DNA of 33,992 bases from an uncultured Paracoccaceae bacterium (GCA_947311485.1 CAMZLM010000168.1:1-33992); one strand, 5' to 3'. Shown: positions 16,993 to 25,128, counted from the first letter of the stretch. Translations and numbers: made by a program. The notes: generated from the sequence alone by a model not told the origin.

Positions 16993-17422
16993 ACTGGATA
17001 CTCTATACAAGGGATCAGCTTGGCGATTTGGGCATTCAACTGCTGTGTCTGATCGTTACCCTTTGCTGTTAACCAATAGATTAGGGCAAAATTGCGGCCA
17101 GTTCCCCGCAAAAATACGGTGCGGGGCAGGGTTTCCCTAACACGCGCACCGCGTGTATTCTGGTTTGTGTTGAGATCGTTTGGGTGGTGGCCGTTGGTAA
17201 AATTCCAAAAATGCCTAGGATACAAGGCGTTAACCAAGCTAATGCAAGGCCCATTCAGTTTCCCAAGACAAACAGGCAGACTTTCATGAATCTTGTGGAT
17301 TAGCCGCCATTTTTTTTGTAAATTTTCTTTGGGTTTACTTGTTTCATGGAAAATCAAAAAGGCGCGCGACATATCAAGCCGCGCGTCTGGACCGTTTTTT
17401 ATTCGCATGCAACCCGTTGGCG
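16993..17422. other. 430-bp intergenic region between moxR and the DUF2927 gene
   Basis: No convincing gene is seen. Moving along the plus strand it holds two short stem-loops: CCCCGCA/TGCGGGG (17104-17110 with 17120-17126) and ACACGC/GCGTGT (17140-17145 with 17151-17156). After an AT-rich stretch comes a terminator-like hairpin below moxR (17356-17387). It should contain the promoter and leader of the DUF2927 operon on the minus strand; I could not fix the promoter boxes. The two adjacent hairpins would fall in that leader. Confidence 0.5.
17356..17387 (-). terminator. Probable intrinsic terminator below moxR
   Basis: On the minus strand GACGCGCGGC pairs with GTCGCGCGCC across a 7-nt loop (one mismatch and one G-T pair) and is followed by TTTTT. 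It lies 36 nt past the moxR stop. It would separate moxR transcription, at least partly, from the DUF2927-microprotein-VWA unit. Confidence 0.7.
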
Positions 17423-18274
17423 TCATCGTTTCCCCCGCGCCATGAACGCCAGCCGTTCAAACAAATGCACGTCCTGTTCGTTCTTGAGCAAAGCGCCGTG
17501 CAATTTGGGCAGCGCATTGGCACCATCCCGCCGCAAATCCGCTGCATCCAGATCCTCGACCAATAACAGTTTTAGCCAGTCGAGTACCTCGGAGGTCGAT
17601 GGCTTTTTCTTCAATCCCGGTGTTTCGCGAATTTCAAAAAACTGGCTCAGGGCCTCCTGAACCAAGGATTGTTTGATATTCGGGAAATGCACATCAATAA
17701 TTTTCTTCATCGTATCCGCATCGGGAAACCGGATATAATGGAAGAAACAGCGGCGCAAAAACGCGTCGGGCAGCTCTTTTTCATTGTTGGAGGTGATGAT
17801 TACAATCGGGCGCAATTTGGCCTTGATAGTTTCACCGGTCTCGTAAACGTGGAATTCCATTTTGTCCAATTCCTGCAACAAATCGTTGGGGAATTCGATA
17901 TCGGCCTTGTCTATTTCGTCGATCAGCAGCACCAGCCGGTGATCTGCATCAAAGGCCTGCCAGAGTTTGCCTTTTTTAATGTAATTGCGCACATCGTTCA
18001 CACGTTCATCACCCAACTGGCTATCGCGCAGCCGCGAAACCGCGTCATATTCATACAGGCCCTGTTGCGCCTTGGTGGTGGATTTGATGTTCCATTCCAG
18101 AATCGGCAAGCCCAAAGACGCCGCCACCTGCAAGGCCAGCTCGGTTTTGCCGGTGCCCGGTTCGCCCTTGACCAGCAAGGGGCGTTCCAGCGCGATTGCC
18201 GCGTTGACGGCCACGGTCAGGTCGTCGGTTGAAACATAATCTTTGGTACCTTCGAATTTCATCTTCGCGTCCAT
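17423..18274 (-). CDS. MoxR-family AAA+ ATPase
   Basis: Cytosolic AAA+ ATPase of 283 aa, the usual MoxR length. Walker A GEPGTGKT is at 37-44 and Walker B LLIDEIDKAD starts near 116; the sensor region (VIITSNNEKELPDAFLRRCFF) is intact. MoxR proteins act with VWA proteins as chaperones for cofactor insertion or complex assembly, and the VWA partner lies in the next operon on this strand. The longer reading from 18358 is rejected because AGGA stands six bases ahead of the ATG at 18274 and because the extension would run into the divergent Hsp70 promoter. Its closeness to CoxE-type VWA suggests the CoxD-like subgroup. Confidence 0.93.
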   Translation of the reverse strand: MDAKMKFEGTKDYVSTDDLTVAVNAAIALERPLLVKGEPGTGKTELALQVAASLGLPILEWNIKSTTKAQQGLYEYDAVSRLRDSQLGDERVNDVRNYIKKGKLWQAFDADHRLVLLIDEIDKADIEFPNDLLQELDKMEFHVYETGETIKAKLRPIVIITSNNEKELPDAFLRRCFFHYIRFPDADTMKKIIDVHFPNIKQSLVQEALSQFFEIRETPGLKKKPSTSEVLDWLKLLLVEDLDAADLRRDGANALPKLHGALLKNEQDVHLFERLAFMARGKR

Positions 18275-18403
18275 TTCATTCCTGTTTGCGCTGCAATATC
18301 GCAAAATACGCGGCCTCGCTAGAGTTTTCGTTTCGCTTGGGGTTGCGACGTGGCGCAAACTCCCTTATCCCGCGCTGTTCCTTTATCTGCTTTGGTGCCG
18401 GAA

Positions 18404-19660
18404 ATGACACAAAATACCCTTGGAATAGACTTTGGCACCTCCAATTCTGCGGCTGGAATTGCGGTGAATGGCAAACCGTTTCTGGTCGAAATAGAGCCGG
18501 GGAAGGAAACCGTTCCCACGGCGGTTTTCTTTGATTTCGAGGCCCGCAAAACGGTTTTCGGCACACAGGCCAATCGGGCGTTGGTTCAAGGCTTGGAAGG
18601 GCGCTATATGCGCGCGTTGAAAAGCGTCCTTGGTACGCCGCTGATGCATGAAAACCGCCGGTTTCTGGGGGAAACCGTGAGCTTTGTCGACATTATAGCC
18701 CGGTTTCTGTCCCGGATCAAAACCCGTGCCGAGGCAGCCTGCTATCAGAGCTTTGATACCGCCATATCCGGACGTCCAGTGCATTTTCACTCCGACAACG
18801 CCACGCGCGATGCGCAGGCGCTGACGGATTTGACCCTGTGTTACAAACGGGCGGGTTTCAAAGAAGTAGACTTCATGTTCGAACCGGAGGCCGCGGCGCT
18901 GGCGGCCAATCCGGCGGGTGATGAGAAAACAGTCCATTTGATCGTTGATATTGGCGGTGGCACATCGGACTTCACCCTGTTTCGCAAGCAACCGGCCGGT
19001 ATTGATATTCTGGCCAGCCACGGGGTACGGGTCGGGGGAACCAATTTTGATCGCTCAATCAGTTTTGACCACGTGATGCCGGAATTTGGCCGAGGGGCGA
19101 AGATTAACAAGGCGATGGGGGCCGGCGAACTGACCGCGCCTAACAAGCTGTTTCATGATTTGGCGACGTGGCAGGTGATTCCCTTTCTGTATACTCCCGA
19201 AACCCTGCAAGAGGTCGCGTACCTACGCCAACAGGCGGTTCAGCCCGCGCAGTTTGACCGCTTGCATGACATTCTGGAGAACCAGCTTGGCCATGATGTG
19301 GCCTTTGCGGTTGAGGCCGGTAAAATTGCTGCGAATAAAATCAACGGGCAGGGGGCAAATATTAACCTTTCGATTGTTGAGAAAAACCTGCAAGTACCGC
19401 TGGACAAGGGCCGGATGGCCAGCTCCCTTATGGACCATATGTCGGCAATCCAAACGGGAGTTGTGGACACGCTCAAGATGGCCGCCATCGCGCCCGCCAA
19501 GGTTGGGACCGTTGTTTTTGTGGGGGGATCCAGCTTGATGTCGGATGTACAGGATTTGTTGGCTGATATATTTCCAGATGCATCCGTGCATCAGACAGAG
19601 GCATTTACCGCGGTGGTTGACGGGTTGGCAATGGCGGCATCTGCGCATAATCGTGGTTAA
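18404..19660 (+). CDS. Hsp70-family protein, YegD-like
   Basis: A short Hsp70 of 418 aa that has the actin-like ATPase fold but no DnaK-type substrate-binding domain, similar to Escherichia coli YegD. Phosphate-binding motifs are GIDFGTSNS (7-15) and DIGGGTSDF (182-190); the adenosine motif VFVGGSSLMSD is near the C-terminus. The ATG at 18404 begins immediately before the first motif; an in-frame GTG at 18350 would add 18 residues with no conservation visible. It is divergent from moxR, with 129 bp holding both promoters. Pairing an Hsp70-like ATPase with a MoxR system suggests a joint role in folding or complex remodelling, but clients are unknown. Confidence 0.9.
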   Translation: MTQNTLGIDFGTSNSAAGIAVNGKPFLVEIEPGKETVPTAVFFDFEARKTVFGTQANRALVQGLEGRYMRALKSVLGTPLMHENRRFLGETVSFVDIIARFLSRIKTRAEAACYQSFDTAISGRPVHFHSDNATRDAQALTDLTLCYKRAGFKEVDFMFEPEAAALAANPAGDEKTVHLIVDIGGGTSDFTLFRKQPAGIDILASHGVRVGGTNFDRSISFDHVMPEFGRGAKINKAMGAGELTAPNKLFHDLATWQVIPFLYTPETLQEVAYLRQQAVQPAQFDRLHDILENQLGHDVAFAVEAGKIAANKINGQGANINLSIVEKNLQVPLDKGRMASSLMDHMSAIQTGVVDTLKMAAIAPAKVGTVVFVGGSSLMSDVQDLLADIFPDASVHQTEAFTAVVDGLAMAASAHNRG

Positions 19661-19673
19661 TGTCGTGTGGTCT

Positions 19674-19702
19674 GCATCGATTACACGCTCTGGTGTCGAT
19701 GC
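19674..19702 (+). other. Stem-loop in the dksA leader
   Basis: GCATCGA (19674-19680) pairs with TCGATGC (19696-19702), and an inner ACAC/GTG can extend the stem across a two-base bulge. No T-run follows. It lies between the Hsp70 stop and dksA and could be either a 3'-end structure or part of the dksA leader. Confidence 0.45.
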
Positions 19703-19790
19703 GGGGGTGACAAAGTACAAGAATCCCGCTACATGCACACTCGAAAGCAGAAAAAACTGTTTGTATTAACCAGCATAGTGAGGGTGAAGG

Positions 19791-20213
19791 ATGAAAGCGG
19801 AGGTCATTCTGGATACCGATTACCGGCCTGCTGACGATGAACCGTTCATGAACGAACGTCAGACCGAGTATTTTCGGAACAAGCTGATCGAGTGGAAAAA
19901 CTCGTTGATGGCTGATACTCGTGACACCATCGAAGTCATGCAGGAAGGCACGCGCAACATCCCTGATGTGGCGGATCGTGCCTCTGAAGAAACCGATCGC
20001 GCGTTGGAATTACGCACGCGCGACCGTCAGCGCAAACTGGTTCTCAAAATCGATGCCGCGTTGCGTCGGATCGAAGAAGGGGCTTATGGCTATTGCGAGG
20101 ACACCGGGGAGCCGATTTCCTTGAAACGTCTGGACGCACGTCCGATTGCAACCCTTTCGCTTGAGGCGCAAGAACGCCACGAGCGCAAAGAAAAGGTTCA
20201 TCGGGACAGCTAA
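19791..20213 (+). CDS. dksA: DksA-type RNA polymerase-binding regulator without zinc cysteines
   Basis: A 140-aa regulator that enters the secondary channel of RNA polymerase and works with ppGpp on rRNA and amino-acid promoters. The coiled coil covers about residues 28-95. The globular end keeps the DksA signature GAYGYCEDTGEPI and KRLDARP, but the four zinc cysteines of Escherichia coli DksA are replaced here by Cys102, Thr105, Ser123 and Ala126. Three of four ligands are lost, as in zinc-independent DksA forms known from other bacteria, so the protein should fold without zinc. GAGG stands seven bases before the ATG. A terminator follows, so the gene is probably transcribed alone. Confidence 0.92.
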   Translation: MKAEVILDTDYRPADDEPFMNERQTEYFRNKLIEWKNSLMADTRDTIEVMQEGTRNIPDVADRASEETDRALELRTRDRQRKLVLKIDAALRRIEEGAYGYCEDTGEPISLKRLDARPIATLSLEAQERHERKEKVHRDS

Positions 20214-20238
20214 GACGATGTTTACGTGAAGAATACTG

Positions 20239-20271
20239 AAAACCGGCACTCTTGTGGGCGTCGGTTTTTTT
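20239..20271 (+). terminator. Intrinsic terminator after dksA
   Basis: AAAACCGGC (20239-20247) pairs with GTCGGTTTT (from 20260), with one G-T pair, followed by further T to 20271. It begins 26 nt after the dksA stop and separates it from the monooxygenase gene. Confidence 0.85.
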
Positions 20272-20278
20272 GTGGAAA

Positions 20279-20283
20279 AGGAG
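20279..20283 (+). promoter_or_regulatory. Ribosome binding site that decides the monooxygenase start
   Basis: AGGAG (within AAAAGGAG) lies six bases before the GTG at 20290. The earlier in-frame GTG at 20254 sits in the loop of the dksA terminator and has no ribosome site, so 20290 is the likely start. Confidence 0.7.
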
Positions 20284-20289
20284 CATGAT

Positions 20290-21465
20290 GTGCATTTAAA
20301 TGGAAAAAATGTTGCGGTGATCGGGGCCGGCATCGGCGGTTTGGCAGCTGCATTGGCGATGGCGCAACGCGGGGCCAAGGTGCAGGTCTTTGAACAGGCT
20401 GAAACTCTGGGCGAGGTCGGAGCCGGCCTCCAGATCAGCGCCAACGGTATTGCCGTGCTTCAGGCTTTGGGGCTGGATCCGATCGCCAAAAATTCTGGAA
20501 ATATGCCATCTGTGGTGGAGCTTTGCGATCATAAATCCGGTCGGGTGATCACGCGTTTGCCGCAAAACCGGCAGGCAGGTAAACCGTTCTTGCAATTGCA
20601 TCGGGCCGATTTGCTCGCGGATCTGGCTGCTGCCTGCGACGCGGCGGGGGTGAAAACCCGTCTAGGATGCGCTTGCGAGGTTCTGGATGTGGAAAAAGGC
20701 GTGGTTTCTGTGCAACCGGATCAGGCGTTTGACGCAGTGATTGCGGCGGACGGGGTACGTTCGCCCTGTCGTGCCACCCATTTTGCCGGCACAAAACCGG
20801 GCTACACAGGGCAGGCGGCATGGCGTGGTCTGGTCCCTGCACAAAATTTCCTGCGTTTTGCCGAACAAGCCGGCACACGCCTGTATCTGGGACCTAAACG
20901 GCACATAGTGGTTTATCCGCTGCGGGACAGATCCCTGATCAACATTGTTGCGGTTCAGGAACGTGCGGACTGGACTGCAGAGGGTTGGAACCAGATCGAC
21001 AGCCCCGCCAATTTGCAGGCAGCTTTTGCGGATTGGAATCCTTATGTGCGCGAATTACTGGGGCAGGTGGAACATCCAATCCTCTGGGGTTTTTTCGCGC
21101 ATCCACAATTGTCACATTGGGCCAAGGGGCGGGTTGCCTTGCTCGGGGATGCGGCGCATCCGATGTTGCCTTACATGGCACAAGGGGCCTGTATGGGGCT
21201 TGAGGATGCCTGGGTTCTGGCGGCAATGCTTGATCGGGGGGATAATGTGCCGGAGGCGTTGCAGAGCTATGAACATTTGCGCAAGCCCCGCGCGAGCAAG
21301 GTGCAGCAAACATCCTTGGGGAATTCAAAAATCTACCATGCAGAAAACCCGCTGGTGCGGTTCGGATTGCATACAGGTATGGGCATCGCCGGAAAAATCG
21401 CCCCAAGTTTGATGACGCAACGGTTTGACTGGATTTACGATCTGGACGTGACCAAGGCGGCCTAG
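20290..21465 (+). CDS. FAD-dependent aromatic-ring monooxygenase (salicylate hydroxylase-like)
   Basis: Cytosolic flavoprotein of 391 aa of the PHBH class, which uses NAD(P)H and oxygen to hydroxylate aromatic acids. The FAD motif GAGIGG is at 12-17, the DG-type motif AADGVRS lies near 155, and GDAAHP starts at residue 286. The GTG start is supported by AGGAG. Salicylate 1-hydroxylase, 3-hydroxybenzoate 6-hydroxylase and 6-hydroxynicotinate monooxygenase share this architecture, so the substrate is open. It stands alone between two terminator structures and has no aromatic-degradation neighbours. Confidence 0.88.
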   Translation: MHLNGKNVAVIGAGIGGLAAALAMAQRGAKVQVFEQAETLGEVGAGLQISANGIAVLQALGLDPIAKNSGNMPSVVELCDHKSGRVITRLPQNRQAGKPFLQLHRADLLADLAAACDAAGVKTRLGCACEVLDVEKGVVSVQPDQAFDAVIAADGVRSPCRATHFAGTKPGYTGQAAWRGLVPAQNFLRFAEQAGTRLYLGPKRHIVVYPLRDRSLINIVAVQERADWTAEGWNQIDSPANLQAAFADWNPYVRELLGQVEHPILWGFFAHPQLSHWAKGRVALLGDAAHPMLPYMAQGACMGLEDAWVLAAMLDRGDNVPEALQSYEHLRKPRASKVQQTSLGNSKIYHAENPLVRFGLHTGMGIAGKIAPSLMTQRFDWIYDLDVTKAA

Positions 21466-21466
21466 G

Positions 21467-21543
21467 GCATTTCGCCTTTAACTTGAGGCGGGATATCCCC
21501 AAAAGCGCGGCAAGGTTTGGGGATTCAGGTTTAGGTGAAATGC
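21467..21543. terminator. Nested stem-loop between convergent genes
   Basis: Outer arms GCATTTCGCCT (21467-21477) and AGGTGAAATGC (21533-21543) pair over 11 positions with one G-T. Inside them ATCCCCAAA (21495-21503) pairs perfectly with TTTGGGGAT (21516-21524). On the plus strand TTTAAAAT follows. It fills the 79-bp gap between the monooxygenase and the 74-aa gene, so it probably ends transcription, at least from the plus side. Confidence 0.6.
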
Positions 21544-21544
21544 T

Positions 21545-21769
21545 TTAAAATCGCCCGATACGGCGGGTGGCCCGCGCGAGCTGTTTTGCTTTCTGGCTCT
21601 GCTCGCGCATGCGGCGCTTGTGCAACCGCCGCTGAACCCGTTGTTCCTTGGTCAAAGGTTCATCGCTCTGGACCTCTTTCTTCGCCAGCATATCAATGCC
21701 TTTGTTAACACCTTTGTTCATAACTTTGCGCAAAACCATGCGCATGATCATGTTCAGTATTCGGTCCAT
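21545..21769 (-). CDS. Small basic conserved protein (74 aa)
   Basis: A 74-aa, strongly basic protein of unknown function. The N-terminal half is amphipathic with repeated Met/Val/Lys (MDRILNMIMRMVLRKVMNKG), and the C-terminal half is a charged Arg/Lys/Gln helix (EQRVQRRLHKRRMREQSQKA). AGGAG stands seven bases before the ATG, which makes it a credible gene despite its size. It is 66 bp downstream of scpB and may be the last gene of that operon. A nucleic-acid or membrane-surface association is possible given the charge; nothing more can be said. Confidence 0.72.
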   Translation of the reverse strand: MDRILNMIMRMVLRKVMNKGVNKGIDMLAKKEVQSDEPLTKEQRVQRRLHKRRMREQSQKAKQLARATRRIGRF

Positions 21770-21835
21770 ATCATTGCTCCTGAATGCAGGTTTTCACCGC
21801 AATATCCGGTAAATGTAGCGCAACCAAGGCGCGGA

Positions 21836-22474
21836 TCAATCAAACATGTCCTCTTGATCTTCGTCCTCGCCGTCTGTTTGTGCCATGGCCATGCCGGGGG
21901 GCGGTCGATTATCGAGCAACCCCGCATCGCGCAATTCGCGGACGCCGGGCAGATCGCGTGCGTTTTCCAGACCGAAATGGTCCAAAAATGTTTGCGTGGC
22001 AATAAATGTCACTGGACGTCCGGGGGTCATGCGGCGCCGACCCAATTTGATCCATTCCAGTTCCAGCAGTAAATCCAGCGTCCCGCGGGACACGGAAACG
22101 CCACGAATTTCCTCTATTTCAGAACGGGTTACCGGTTGATGATAGGCAATAATGGCCAAGGTCTCGATCGCCGCTCGCGATAGTTTTCGGGTTTCTTTTG
22201 CTTCGCGTTGCATGAGAAACCCCAGATCGGGGGCCGTGCGAAAGGCATAGCCATCCCCAACCCTGACCACGTTCACCCCGCGCCCCTCGTAGCGTTTGCG
22301 CAGGTGTACAAGCGCCTCTCCTGCATCGGAGCCATGCGGCATGCGGGTCTCTATTTGGGCGCGGCTAAGCGGTTCTGCACAGGCAAACAGAATGGCTTCG
22401 ACCATGCGTTCCTGTTCCGCAATCGGGGGGGCTTCAAACAGGCTTTCAGAGACGTCTTCAGGCTCGATGCTCAT
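21836..22474 (-). CDS. scpB: Segregation and condensation protein B
   Basis: A 212-aa winged-helix kleisin-associated protein that dimerises on ScpA within the SMC-ScpAB chromosome condensin. The family block ILFACAEPLSRAQIETRMP is near the N-terminus and AIIAYHQPVTRSEIEEIRGV is mid-protein. The C-terminal tail is acidic (DGEDEDQEDMFD). Its ATG overlaps the scpA stop in an ATGA arrangement, so translation is coupled. It belongs to the SPOR-nagZ-scpA-scpB run. Confidence 0.95.
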   Translation of the reverse strand: MSIEPEDVSESLFEAPPIAEQERMVEAILFACAEPLSRAQIETRMPHGSDAGEALVHLRKRYEGRGVNVVRVGDGYAFRTAPDLGFLMQREAKETRKLSRAAIETLAIIAYHQPVTRSEIEEIRGVSVSRGTLDLLLELEWIKLGRRRMTPGRPVTFIATQTFLDHFGLENARDLPGVRELRDAGLLDNRPPPGMAMAQTDGEDEDQEDMFD

Positions 22475-23259
22475 AGCTTGGCTCGCAGTTGTAAGGGGGC
22501 AAAAGTTTCTTGTTGGCGGATTTCCAGTTTACCGGCCTTAACCAGTTCCAACGAGGCCGCAAAGGTCGCGGCAGTGGCAGAACGGCGTTGTTTCGGGTCT
22601 GTTTGCCAACCGTCGGGCAAAAACTGGCTCAGGTCGGACCATTCAATAGCATGGCCAATCAGGGTTTTCATACGCTCAAGCGCCTGTTCCATGGTGAACA
22701 CGTTATCGCGTTCCTTCATGTGCAGCGGCTCAAAGCTGTCTTTGGTGCGCAGGCGTGCATAGGCCTGCATCAGGTCCAGAACCGTCGCCTTGTATTCTAC
22801 GCTGCGTTTGACCGAAACATCTTCGGGAACGCCACGGGCAAAGAAATCGCGGCCCAATTGGTCACGCGCCATTAAGCGGGCGGCGACGCGGCGCATGGCC
22901 TCCAGACGTTCGAGCTGAAATGCCAGATGTGCGGCGAGTTCTTCGCCACTTGGCCCTGCTTCGGCGGGGTCCGGTGGCAATAACAAGCGCGATTTCAAAA
23001 ATGCCAGCCATGCGGCCATCACCAGATAATCCGCCGCCAGCTCGATGCGCAGTTTCTTGGCCTCTTCGACAAAGCGCAGGTATTGTTCTGCAAGGGCCAG
23101 CACGGAAATCTTGCGCAGGTCCACCTTTTGGGTGCGTGCCAACGTGAGCAACAAATCCAGCGGACCTTCAAATCCGTCCACATCCACAACCAATGCTTCG
23201 GCCTTGATGCGTTCGGCGGTGGTGTTGCGAATGTCCTCGCTGAATAAATCATCAGCCAT
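22471..23259 (-). CDS. scpA: Segregation and condensation protein A
   Basis: A 262-aa kleisin that bridges the SMC heads. The N-terminal block VDGFEGPLDLLLTLARTQKVD and the following DYLVMAAWLAFLKSRLLLP are diagnostic. The C-terminal winged helix binds the second SMC head. The start overlaps the nagZ stop by 8 bp and the stop overlaps the scpB start by 4 bp, showing tight coupling on both sides. Length is normal for the family. Confidence 0.95.
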   Translation of the reverse strand: MADDLFSEDIRNTTAERIKAEALVVDVDGFEGPLDLLLTLARTQKVDLRKISVLALAEQYLRFVEEAKKLRIELAADYLVMAAWLAFLKSRLLLPPDPAEAGPSGEELAAHLAFQLERLEAMRRVAARLMARDQLGRDFFARGVPEDVSVKRSVEYKATVLDLMQAYARLRTKDSFEPLHMKERDNVFTMEQALERMKTLIGHAIEWSDLSQFLPDGWQTDPKQRRSATAATFAASLELVKAGKLEIRQQETFAPLQLRAKL

Positions 23260-24247
23260 GGCTCAGGCTCTCGATTTCGGCCAGTGCCGCAGTGTGGTCA
23301 AATTCAAGCGGCGTTTTCCGGGCGGTCAAAGCATTTTCGGCACGCGCGGCAGATTTACCGGAGAGGGCAGGGGTTTGGGCCAAAATCGGGTCCATTTCGG
23401 AACGCTCGCCGTTGCAATGCAGCAGCATGTCACAACCGGCCGCCACGGCCCCGCTTGCCCGTTCGCCAAAGCTGCCGCCAAGGGCGTGCATCGACAGGTC
23501 ATCACACATCAACAGCCCGTCAAATCCAATATCCTGACGTATTGTGTCGATCATCGGGGCCGACAGAGTGGCGCATTTTTCCGGATCAATGGCGGGGTAA
23601 ACGATATGCGCGGTCATTGCCATCGGCAGATCATTGAGCGCCTTGAACGGGATGAAGTCCGTATCACGTAATTCGGCCAGAGGCGTATCGACAACAGGCA
23701 AATCTTTGTGGGAATCCAAAGGGGTACGCCCATGCCCGGGAATGTGTTTGATGATCGGCAACACGCCTGCCGACAGCAATCCATCCGCTGTCGCCCGGCC
23801 CATTTTGGCCACGATACCGGCGTCAAATCCATAACAACGGTTCTGAATGATTTCGTGACTGATATCTGTGGCGACATCCAGCATGGGCGCGCAATTTACG
23901 TCAAAGCCAAGGTCACGCATTTCGGCTGCAATTAGCTGGTTTCGCAAAAACATTGCCCGTTCGGAGGCTTGCGTCGCCTTGACAAAATCCAGTGCCGGCA
24001 TCCATTCACGCCAGTGCGGGGCACGCAAACGCTGGACGCGCCCGCCTTCCTGATCGAGTAAAACCGGCACATTGCGGCCTACGGTTTCGCGTAAGTCGGC
24101 AATCAGCGCCTGTACTTGTGCCGGCGTTTCGATATTGCGTGCAAACAGGATAAATCCCCACGGATTTGCATCGCGGAAATAGGCTTTTTCTTCGGGGCCT
24201 AGATGTGGTCCGACACAGCCCAGAATAACCGCATTGGCCGCGCTCAT
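23252..24247 (-). CDS. nagZ: Beta-N-acetylhexosaminidase (GH3), peptidoglycan recycling
   Basis: A cytosolic glycosidase of 331 aa that removes N-acetylglucosamine from anhydro-muropeptides during cell-wall recycling. The family loop KHIPGHGRTPLDSHKDLP (168-185) contains the His general acid/base candidate, and the nucleophile is an Asp in MCDDLSMHAL (249/250). LLDQEGGRVQRL (63-74) is also typical. The start at 24247 overlaps the SPOR-gene stop (ATGA); the longer frame from 24298 runs back into that gene and is rejected. In the same operon as a septal SPOR protein and the condensin genes, it links wall turnover with division. Confidence 0.95.
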   Translation of the reverse strand: MSAANAVILGCVGPHLGPEEKAYFRDANPWGFILFARNIETPAQVQALIADLRETVGRNVPVLLDQEGGRVQRLRAPHWREWMPALDFVKATQASERAMFLRNQLIAAEMRDLGFDVNCAPMLDVATDISHEIIQNRCYGFDAGIVAKMGRATADGLLSAGVLPIIKHIPGHGRTPLDSHKDLPVVDTPLAELRDTDFIPFKALNDLPMAMTAHIVYPAIDPEKCATLSAPMIDTIRQDIGFDGLLMCDDLSMHALGGSFGERASGAVAAGCDMLLHCNGERSEMDPILAQTPALSGKSAARAENALTARKTPLEFDHTAALAEIESLSHG

Positions 24248-25128
24248 CGGGCGGTAACCGGAATGCAGGGGGTGCCGCGTGCCAGCAGAGCGGAACACAG
24301 GGTGCGGCTCTCGTCTTTGGAGGCAAAACCAACGGCGCGCAGACGAAAGAATTTACGCCCGCCAGATTCGGCAGCCTGAATCAGGCGTTTCTTGCCATCC
24401 AGAAGATCCCCGTGTTTGGCAAAAAGCTTGTCCCATTCCTGCGCTGCCAAATCCCGACTGTCATAAGCCCCGAGCTGAATCAGGCGTGTGCCAAGCGGTA
24501 CAGACTCGACGCTTTCTGCCAGGGGCGTTGGGGGGGCGCTGGCAGGCTGGACATTTTCCAATTGTGCCGCCAACCCTTGCGGGCGGGAAATCGGGCGCAG
24601 GGAACGGCGCGGAGAATAAGGCGTGTCCTGAATGATTCGGCCTGAAAGCTGATCATCCAAAGGGGAGGGGGCCTCTTGGGGGGCTTCGGATTTCTGGGCC
24701 AGCTGTTGTTGTTCGGGTTCTGTCGGAGCCACAGCCACGGCAGGTTTTGTCGGTTTTTGTACCGGCTGCAAATCGGCACGGGCCAAATCTTCGCTCGACA
24801 ATGGTTCGGGCTCGGGGGCCAGCGCCACCTGATTTGCCGGTGCCGCGACGCCCCCGCTTGATTGCACACTGTTTACGGCCAAACCCTGATGACTGGCTTG
24901 TTCGCCGCCCGGATTGTCGGGCTGTACGCGTGCAGGGCCTTCCATGGCGCGAATAATAGGGACTTCGTTGGGATTGCGTGTGCCAAGGGAAACAGCCCAA
25001 TAACCAAATCCGCCAACCACGGCCAAAGAGGCCCCCGCAATGGCCCAATTCATCGCCATGTGCATAATACCGAGGCCGCCTGACTCGGTTTGAGCTGAAT
25101 CTTTACTTGCTTTGCGTTGCTTCGCCAT
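24244..25128 (-). CDS. SPOR domain-containing membrane protein
   Basis: A 294-aa inner-membrane protein with a short basic cytosolic N-terminus, one transmembrane helix (about 28-46, AIAGASLAVVGGFGYWAV), a long Pro/Ala/Gln-rich periplasmic linker and a C-terminal SPOR domain (about 215-290, RLIQLGAYDSRDLAAQEW). SPOR domains bind denuded glycan strands at the division site. AGAGG precedes the ATG at 25128; an in-frame GTG at 25152 is less likely. Two cysteines near the C-terminus (TLCSALLARGTPCIPV) could form a disulfide. It is 78 bp downstream of argS, with a 16-nt palindrome in that gap. Confidence 0.92.
   Translation of the reverse strand: MAKQRKASKDSAQTESGGLGIMHMAMNWAIAGASLAVVGGFGYWAVSLGTRNPNEVPIIRAMEGPARVQPDNPGGEQASHQGLAVNSVQSSGGVAAPANQVALAPEPEPLSSEDLARADLQPVQKPTKPAVAVAPTEPEQQQLAQKSEAPQEAPSPLDDQLSGRIIQDTPYSPRRSLRPISRPQGLAAQLENVQPASAPPTPLAESVESVPLGTRLIQLGAYDSRDLAAQEWDKLFAKHGDLLDGKKRLIQAAESGGRKFFRLRAVGFASKDESRTLCSALLARGTPCIPVTAR

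Noticed and set aside
17069-17083. CtrA-type site (TTAA-N7-TTAA) upstream of the DUF2927 gene
   Set aside because: The sequence is TTAA-N7-ATTA; the second half-site does not match.
16989-17426. A 145-codon open frame on the minus strand between moxR and the DUF2927 gene
   Set aside because: No domain pattern, no ribosome site, mixed composition, and it overlaps the moxR terminator and the DUF2927 signal-peptide region.
20254-20289. Longer N-terminus for the monooxygenase starting at GTG 20254
   Set aside because: That codon lies in the loop of the dksA terminator and lacks a ribosome site, whereas GTG 20290 follows AGGAG at six bases.
22208-22762. A 184-codon open frame antisense to scpB and scpA
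   Set aside because: It crosses two confidently identified genes and shows no family pattern.
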